From the NCBI GenBank assembly GCA_905197435.1, contig CAJJYX010000108.1, positions 1 to 10,927 of the forward strand: a stretch of DNA of 10,927 nucleotides. The letters are read 5' to 3'. A program made the position numbers and the translations under genes. The notes under the pieces were generated by a model that was not told where the DNA came from, did not search any database, and was given only the letters and a program-made list of their open reading frames with translations. The DNA comes from an uncultured Bacteroides sp. Lineage in GTDB: Bacteria > Bacteroidota > Bacteroidia > Bacteroidales > Bacteroidaceae. Shown here one piece after another: positions 6,389 to 10,927 of the stretch (its first letter is position 1; each line of letters opens with the position of its first letter).

Positions 6389-8265
6389 TGCGTCGTTTCT
6401 CCGTGTAATGTGGGATTATACTTCAAAGGATGCGTAAAACAGAAACGTGCACCACGAGTGTATCCACTATCCACCCACAGTTTGCCATTCATATATTTCA
6501 CGATCAGTTGACAGATGGAAAGTCCCAGTCCGCTTCCCTGCACAAAATCATTCAACTTTTCAAATCGCTCAAAAATCAAGTGTTGCTTTTCCAAAGGAAT
6601 GCCGCATCCGGTATCAGTCACGGAGAAAAGTGCCGTGCCTGCATCAGCCATTTCCAATTTCAGCACAATAGATCCTTGCTCCGTAAACTTGGCGGCATTC
6701 ACCAGCAGGTTTATCAAAACCTGACGGAGACGCGCATCGTCCGTCTCCAGCATCAAAACAGACAAATCCGTGTCAAAACACATTTCAGCCTCCAGCTTGC
6801 GCGAGGCCATTACGGTCTCCACCACTTCATAACACAGCTTTACGGCATCATGCTCACGGATGTTAAAGGTTATATTGTCATTCTCGAAATCAGAGAAATC
6901 CAGAATATCATTAATCAGTTTCAGCAATTGAAAGGAGTTCACCTTGATGATTTCAGAGAACTCCCGACGCGATTCGTCATCAAATGATTCATCATCATCC
7001 GTCAGTACAGCCGAAAATCCGACAATGGCATTCAGCGGAGTACGCACCTCATGGCTCATATTCGAAAGGAACATGTTCTTCCGTTGTATTGCTTGTACAG
7101 CCTTTGCCTTCATCGCTTCCTGACGCATCTGGGAACGTTTCAAACGGAATATCTTTTTCCAGCCAAGAACCAGCAGGAATATCAGAAGCAGTACGAGCAC
7201 AATGATGCCGATCAGATAGAAACGCATGGAAACAATACGGTCGTGTTCGTTCTGGTATGCCAACTGGTCGGCTTGGAAACGGGTACAGAGCTGGTCTATC
7301 TCCTTGGGATAATTTTTCTCAAACGAAGTCACGATATACGAAAGGACCTTTCCATATTGTCCGTAAGCTTCTTCCTTGTTTCCCATATTCATCAGTAGAT
7401 CCGCCTTTTCAAACAGAGCCTCCTTATAGATGTTATGGTTTATCCGGGCATATTCGGTCTGAAGAAAATCATTGTAAGCAGTCAAGGCTGTTCCATACTC
7501 TCCGGTAGCTACCAGATAGCGGGCGTTTATAATAAGAAGGTATTGCCGTATATCCGGTATCAGCTGCATCTCAAATTGCTTTATTTGGGTCAGATAATGA
7601 TTGGCGGCTTTCAAGTCTCCTTTGAACAATTGGTAGGAGGCATTGGATATGTGGCGCATGGCCAATTCCAACGGAGAAAGTTGTTCTTTCGGATAGAGGT
7701 TCAGGCGAGAAAGATAACGTGAAGCATCATTTCTATTCCGTATGCGCAGGTTATAATCTATCAATTCCACAAGCAGCATGCGAACATGTATATCCTTCCC
7801 ATTCATTTCATCCAAGAGTTTCAAAGCCTCTTCATAGGCAATGCCGGCTTCCTGAAGCCTGCCGGTATAACTGTAAACCTCTCCCATGGCATTCAGTGCA
7901 AGGGCATTGCCGAAGGAGTATACAAGCGCACGGGCTTTGGAGTACATCCGGTCACTCTGAGCAATGGCCATGCGGATTTCTCCGCGAAAAAGGTAGGACT
8001 TGACAAGTATCCTTTCTAATTCAAAATAGGTATAATAACGCTGGGAATCATCCAATTGGGATAAAAGGCCGTAAGCATTCAGCGAGTCGCACTCCTCCTT
8101 GGTCAGATAATCAAAACCAAGGCTGTTATGAAAAGCGGAGATAATCTCATAAACTATGCTTTCCTTTTCCTCTGTCCAAGAACCCACTTTATCTGTTGCC
8201 GATGCAATTATAATGCTCCCGAACCAAATAAAGAAAAGGAATGTATATAGTTGTTTTATCCTCAT
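6385..8265 (-). CDS. TPR-containing membrane sensor histidine kinase, catalytically complete
   Basis: This is a 626-residue hybrid-free sensor kinase. It has a signal peptide (1-23, ending IIASA), a helical TPR-like periplasmic region (about 70-330; for example LALNAMGEVYSYTGRLQEAG and ALFEKADLLMNMGNKEEA), a strong membrane span (348-369), and a HisKA domain with SNMSHEVRTPLNAIVGFS (phospho-acceptor His405). The HATPase_c domain has every box: N box VLINLLVNAAKFT (Asn519, Asn523), G1 DTGCGI (551-556), F box IFERF and G2 GSGLGLSI (577-584). It has no receiver domain and no DNA-binding domain, so it needs a separate response regulator; none is in the window. It is the first gene of a two-gene unit with its own promoter, and the second gene is a degenerate paralogue. 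Sitting between two cobamide operons hints at a shared role, but the ligand cannot be read from the sequence. Confidence 0.93.
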   Translation of the reverse strand: MRIKQLYTFLFFIWFGSIIIASATDKVGSWTEEKESIVYEIISAFHNSLGFDYLTKEECDSLNAYGLLSQLDDSQRYYTYFELERILVKSYLFRGEIRMAIAQSDRMYSKARALVYSFGNALALNAMGEVYSYTGRLQEAGIAYEEALKLLDEMNGKDIHVRMLLVELIDYNLRIRNRNDASRYLSRLNLYPKEQLSPLELAMRHISNASYQLFKGDLKAANHYLTQIKQFEMQLIPDIRQYLLIINARYLVATGEYGTALTAYNDFLQTEYARINHNIYKEALFEKADLLMNMGNKEEAYGQYGKVLSYIVTSFEKNYPKEIDQLCTRFQADQLAYQNEHDRIVSMRFYLIGIIVLVLLLIFLLVLGWKKIFRLKRSQMRQEAMKAKAVQAIQRKNMFLSNMSHEVRTPLNAIVGFSAVLTDDDESFDDESRREFSEIIKVNSFQLLKLINDILDFSDFENDNITFNIREHDAVKLCYEVVETVMASRKLEAEMCFDTDLSVLMLETDDARLRQVLINLLVNAAKFTEQGSIVLKLEMADAGTALFSVTDTGCGIPLEKQHLIFERFEKLNDFVQGSGLGLSICQLIVKYMNGKLWVDSGYTRGARFCFTHPLKYNPTLHGETTQ

Positions 8266-8317
8266 TTATATGATTTTGCCTGCTCTAAAAATTGCATTTT
8301 CATACAACAAGGCTTCG

Positions 8318-8348
8318 CAAAGATATTAATCTTTTTGAAACAGACAAA
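8318..8348 (-). promoter_or_regulatory. Bacteroides-type promoter for the histidine kinase pair
   Basis: On the minus strand TTTG (8348-8345) and TATCTTTG (8325-8318) are 19 nt apart, an excellent match to the Bacteroides -33/-7 consensus. Transcription would start near 8310, giving a leader of about 45 nt before the kinase ATG at 8265. It lies in the 106-nt gap after cbiB. No hairpin terminator is evident in that gap, so some read-through from the cob operon is also possible. Confidence 0.7.
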
Positions 8349-8371
8349 GGATCAGTTAAAATAACAACAAT

Positions 8372-9337
8372 TTAAAAGTAAAAGGAAGCAAAGGTAGATG
8401 TTATCATGACGGCAACCACCATCCACCACTCCACACGTCGGTTGATGCGGACAGCCACACGCATATCTTCTGTTTTCAAAGGTCGTTCATTAGAACCGAT
8501 GTAGGGTTTCCATACCTCCTTGCCAAAATAGTTATGAGGACCTCCGAAACGGCAGTTCAGAATAGCGGCAAGAGCAGCCTCCGGATAACCGGAATTCGGA
8601 CTGGCATGTTGGCTGCCATATCTGCCCACGAAAGCAAGCAAGGAAAGCCGACCGGAAACCAGTACCATCAGAAAGGCCGTCAGACGGGCGGGAATATAAT
8701 TAGCGACATCGTCCAGACGAGCGGCAAAACAGCCGAATTGACAGTAACGCTCATTCCTGTAGCCTACCATGGAATCCAAAGTATTCACCATTTTATAGGC
8801 AAGCATACCCGGAACTCCCAGCAGCAGATACCAGAACAAGGGAGCAACCACACCGTCACTCAGATTCTCTGCCAATGTTTCCAACGCAGCGGTCCGTACT
8901 TCCTGTGCCGATAGTTCGGATGTGTCACGGCCTACGATGCGTGCCACTTGTTTTCTGCCTTCCTCCAGGGAACGGTCTACAGCCTTGAATACCATACGTA
9001 CCTCGCGAACCAACGTAGTGCCCGCCAGACAATAGAATATCAACAGTATCTGTACAGCCAGAAGCATACCCGGAGAAAAGAGAGCCGCCAAGCGGAGCAA
9101 CAAAAGTGTGATGGAATATACGCCTGCCACAAGAAGCACCGTCATGAGTGCTCCCTTCAGAAAACGCGAATCGCCCTGATTCAACCGATGCTCACAGAAA
9201 GAAATGGCCTTGCCGAAAGCCACAACCGGATGGGGCAACCACGTCGGGTCACACAGCCAATGGTCGAGCAACCAGGCTGTGAGAAGCGGTAGGTTCAAGT
9301 TAAAAGCAATCCCCAAAAGTATAAGAATATCTTCCAT
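8372..9337 (-). CDS. cbiB: Adenosylcobinamide-phosphate synthase (CbiB/CobD family membrane protein)
   Basis: CbiB is a membrane amide ligase that attaches (R)-1-aminopropan-2-ol O-phosphate, made by the neighbouring CobD, to adenosylcobyric acid. The product is adenosylcobinamide phosphate. Length (321) is usual for the family. Motifs visible are DPTWLPHPVVAFGK (30-43), ETLAENLSDGVVAPLFW (153-169), YKMVNTLDSMVGYRNERY (181-198), RLDDVANYIPARLTA (207-221) and HASPNSGYPEAALA (244-257). Hydrophobic spans lie at about 2-25, 62-107, 164-182, 215-238 and 303-321. It starts 3 nt after the cobD stop, so the two are certainly co-transcribed. In some other bacteria this protein is called CobD, which should not be confused with the decarboxylase upstream. 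Confidence 0.97.
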   Translation of the reverse strand: MEDILILLGIAFNLNLPLLTAWLLDHWLCDPTWLPHPVVAFGKAISFCEHRLNQGDSRFLKGALMTVLLVAGVYSITLLLLRLAALFSPGMLLAVQILLIFYCLAGTTLVREVRMVFKAVDRSLEEGRKQVARIVGRDTSELSAQEVRTAALETLAENLSDGVVAPLFWYLLLGVPGMLAYKMVNTLDSMVGYRNERYCQFGCFAARLDDVANYIPARLTAFLMVLVSGRLSLLAFVGRYGSQHASPNSGYPEAALAAILNCRFGGPHNYFGKEVWKPYIGSNERPLKTEDMRVAVRINRRVEWWMVVAVMITSTFASFYF

Positions 9338-9340
9338 CGA

Positions 9341-10375
9341 TTATCCCTCCTCAAGCCATTGTCCTATCGCTTTTACAAGCATGTCATTCTCCTCGCGGCT
9401 TTGGGCGGCTATGCGAAAGAAGTGCTCATTCAGTCCGTCGAAGTTGGAAGCATCCCGAATCAGGATGCCATACTCTTCGGCCAGAAACTCCTTCAAGGCA
9501 GAAGCCTTGCCCATGCGGAGGCACACCAGCATAAAATGGGTTTCGGTGGCCCAGACCTCCAGTCCTCCCAGCGCTTCGAGCGCACAGCGCAGGCGGGCAG
9601 TCTCTTGCAAATAGGATGCCACATCCAGCGGATTGGGAACATCGTGTTCCAGCAAATGAAGCCCAGCTTCAATGGCAAGCTGGTTAACCGACCAAGGCAT
9701 ACGGTTTGTACGCAGACGGTGCAGCAGATTAGGGTTACCTGTGACATATCCCAGGCGCAGACCGGGAACAGCATAACGCTTGGTCATGGAGTGTAGCTGC
9801 AAGACGTTTGGAAACGCTGCCGCTTCGGCTGCGGAGAAAAGCGGGCACAAGGTAAAATATTCGTAGGACTGGTCTATAACGAAACATACCTGTGGATTAT
9901 TCCGGACAAGCATTGCCAGTTGTTCCTTCTCCACAACTGCTCCGGTAGGGTTATTGGGATTACACAGCCACAGCATGCGCACCTCTTCCGGCAAGAGATA
10001 CCCTTCGCTCTCTACAGGAAGCCGGTAGAGGGAGGTGACCCGATGGCCATGCATGCGACAGGCATCGGCATATTCACTGAAAGTGGGCTGCACAATGGCG
10101 GTATTGGTCCCGCGGAAGGTCTGTGCTATAAGATAGATGGCTTCGGTAGCTCCGTTCGCCACGCACACGGCTTCGACGGGAAGACGGTGGTAGTGGGCAA
10201 GACGGGTTTCAAGCGTGTAAGGTTCCGGTTCGGGATAATTGCTGATACTGTCAATCCGGGCACACAGATGTGCCTTCAAGGCAGAAAGGTCTACCTTGCT
10301 GTATACGTTCGAACTGAAATTAGCCGTAATCGGACGGCCGTATTTATAAGAATCGTCTCCGTGTCCTTCAATCAT
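9341..10375 (-). CDS. cobD: L-threonine-O-3-phosphate decarboxylase
   Basis: This PLP enzyme of the class I/II aminotransferase fold converts L-threonine O-3-phosphate to (R)-1-aminopropan-2-ol O-phosphate, the linker used by CbiB. The 344 residues show ANGATEAIYLIAQ (73-85), WLCNPNNPTGAVV (136-148), VIDQSYEYF with Asp168, which contacts the PLP ring nitrogen, SMTKRYAVPGLRLGY with Lys199 as the PLP Schiff-base lysine, and RIAAQSREEN with Arg321 as the probable carboxylate anchor. The N-terminus IEGHGDD...ITANFSSNV is typical of CobD. Sequence alone separates it poorly from histidinol-phosphate aminotransferase, but the position between cobQ and cbiB settles the call. Its ATG overlaps the cobQ stop by 8 nt. 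No threonine kinase (PduX type) that would supply the substrate is visible here. Confidence 0.93.
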   Translation of the reverse strand: MIEGHGDDSYKYGRPITANFSSNVYSKVDLSALKAHLCARIDSISNYPEPEPYTLETRLAHYHRLPVEAVCVANGATEAIYLIAQTFRGTNTAIVQPTFSEYADACRMHGHRVTSLYRLPVESEGYLLPEEVRMLWLCNPNNPTGAVVEKEQLAMLVRNNPQVCFVIDQSYEYFTLCPLFSAAEAAAFPNVLQLHSMTKRYAVPGLRLGYVTGNPNLLHRLRTNRMPWSVNQLAIEAGLHLLEHDVPNPLDVASYLQETARLRCALEALGGLEVWATETHFMLVCLRMGKASALKEFLAEEYGILIRDASNFDGLNEHFFRIAAQSREENDMLVKAIGQWLEEG

Positions 10376-10927
10376 GGTTCTCTGTCAATATTTGGTAGAT
10401 AAGTGGCAGGTTCACGTGGCGGCGCACGTGCTCGGCAAGCTTATCGTATTGTTCTTCTTTGAATGTATGGTAATCGAATGCGTCGGCATCCCCGGACAAT
10501 TTGTCCGCAAAAGGTGCAAGCAGGAAATCTATGAATACCTGATTGTCAAGAATGCCATGGATATAAGTTCCCATGCAAGTCGGGTCCACATAATAGCCAT
10601 CGGTAGAGCCGTCCTCCAGTAGATTCAGGGGGGAGTTGGGAACACCTTCTACGGGGGTGGTTACTCCCATGTGGATTTCATAACCCTTCATTAATGGAGA
10701 ATGAAGAGAGGAGGATGGAGAATGAGGATTGCCCAATCCGAACAGCACCTGGCGGGTCACCTTCTCTCCCGACATACGGGTACTGATGGGCAGCAAACCA
10801 AGGCCGGGCAAACGTTCGATGTCCCCTTCCACATGTTCTGGATCGAGCACCTCCTGCCCCATCATCTGATAACCGCCGCAGATGCCCATTACAGTGGCAC
10901 CTTCACGATGGGCACGGATAATGGCGG
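10368..10927 (-). CDS. cobQ: Cobyric acid synthase, C-terminal glutaminase part (5' end outside window)
   Basis: CobQ (CbiP) uses glutamine and ATP to amidate four carboxylates of adenosylcobyrinic acid a,c-diamide, giving adenosylcobyric acid. About 185 residues are visible of a protein usually near 490; the frame runs off the right edge. The class I glutamine amidotransferase domain shows VMGICGGYQMMG with the nucleophilic cysteine, GYEIHMG, and GTYIHGIL with the expected catalytic histidine. The ATG at 10889 lies inside the domain and is not the start. An insertion-like stretch of about 14 residues (NPHSPSSSLHSPLM) just before KGYEIHMG is encoded by degenerate 7-bp repeats at 10692-10726. 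The domain continues normally afterwards, so the gene remains open. It is upstream of cobD with an 8-nt overlap. Its promoter and any riboswitch are outside the window. Confidence 0.95.
   Translation of the reverse strand, partial: AIIRAHREGATVMGICGGYQMMGQEVLDPEHVEGDIERLPGLGLLPISTRMSGEKVTRQVLFGLGNPHSPSSSLHSPLMKGYEIHMGVTTPVEGVPNSPLNLLEDGSTDGYYVDPTCMGTYIHGILDNQVFIDFLLAPFADKLSGDADAFDYHTFKEEQYDKLAEHVRRHVNLPLIYQILTENHD
10692..10726 (-). repeat. Degenerate 7-bp repeats inside cobQ
   Basis: Read on the coding strand, five consecutive heptamers occur: CTCATTC, TCCATCC, TCCTCTC, TTCATTC and TCCATTA. All are variants of TCCATTC, the unit repeated at the cobU 3' end. They account for most of the extra residues before the GYEIHMG motif of CobQ. 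On the plus strand ATGGAGAATGA is seen twice, 21 nt apart, equal to three units and seven codons. Confidence 0.55.

Noticed and set aside
6430..6987. 185-residue plus-strand open frame
   Set aside because: It is antisense to the conserved HisKA and HATPase region of the intact kinase, and its translation has no recognisable domain.
8266..8371. Intrinsic terminator between cbiB and the kinase pair
   Set aside because: No stable hairpin followed by a T run is visible on the minus strand; only the promoter is supported there.
9920..10402. 160-residue plus-strand open frame, and a similar one at 9359-9796
   Set aside because: Both lie opposite cobD, whose PLP motifs are clear. Their translations show no family features.
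1..10927. CRISPR array, defence system or phage structural genes
   Set aside because: No spaced repeats and no such protein motifs were found. Outside the IS/integrase end, the content is cobamide synthesis and sensor kinases.

Overview
This window looks like the chromosome of a Bacteroides-type bacterium (order Bacteroidales). Three things point that way. Promoter candidates match the Bacteroides form TTTG-N19-21-TAnnTTTG. The integrase is of the Bacteroidales tyrosine-recombinase type. Two long membrane sensor kinases carry periplasmic TPR-like regions, an arrangement common in this group. The assignment is by family resemblance only.

Left end (1-1257): the right end of an IS21-family insertion sequence (end of istB plus terminal repeats, to about position 359) sits inside a tyrosine integrase gene. 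The integrase therefore keeps its DNA-binding half and loses its catalytic domain. It lies just past the 3' end of a tRNA-Gly(CCC) gene, the usual place for an integrase of a tRNA-targeted element. The tRNA has its own promoter and a hairpin terminator.

Middle and right (1336-10927): nearly the whole late half of cobamide (vitamin B12) synthesis is present in two convergent operons. The plus-strand operon is cobU-cobT-cobS-cobC. The minus-strand operon is cobQ(cbiP, 5' end cut by the window)-cobD-cbiB. Together they amidate cobyric acid, make aminopropanol phosphate and attach it, activate adenosylcobinamide with GTP, make alpha-ribazole phosphate, join the halves and remove phosphate.

Between the two operons, on the minus strand, lie two translationally coupled TPR-type sensor histidine kinases (6385-8265 and 4427-6388) with their own promoter. 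The first has all kinase motifs. The second keeps the phospho-acceptor histidine but has lost the ATP-binding motifs, so it looks like a pseudokinase partner. No response regulator lies in the window, and no cobalamin riboswitch is recognisable upstream of cobU.

Three cob genes carry short tracts of imperfect 7-bp tandem repeats: at the 3' end of cobU, across the cobS/cobC junction and inside cobQ. These appear to alter protein tails or internal loops while keeping the genes open.
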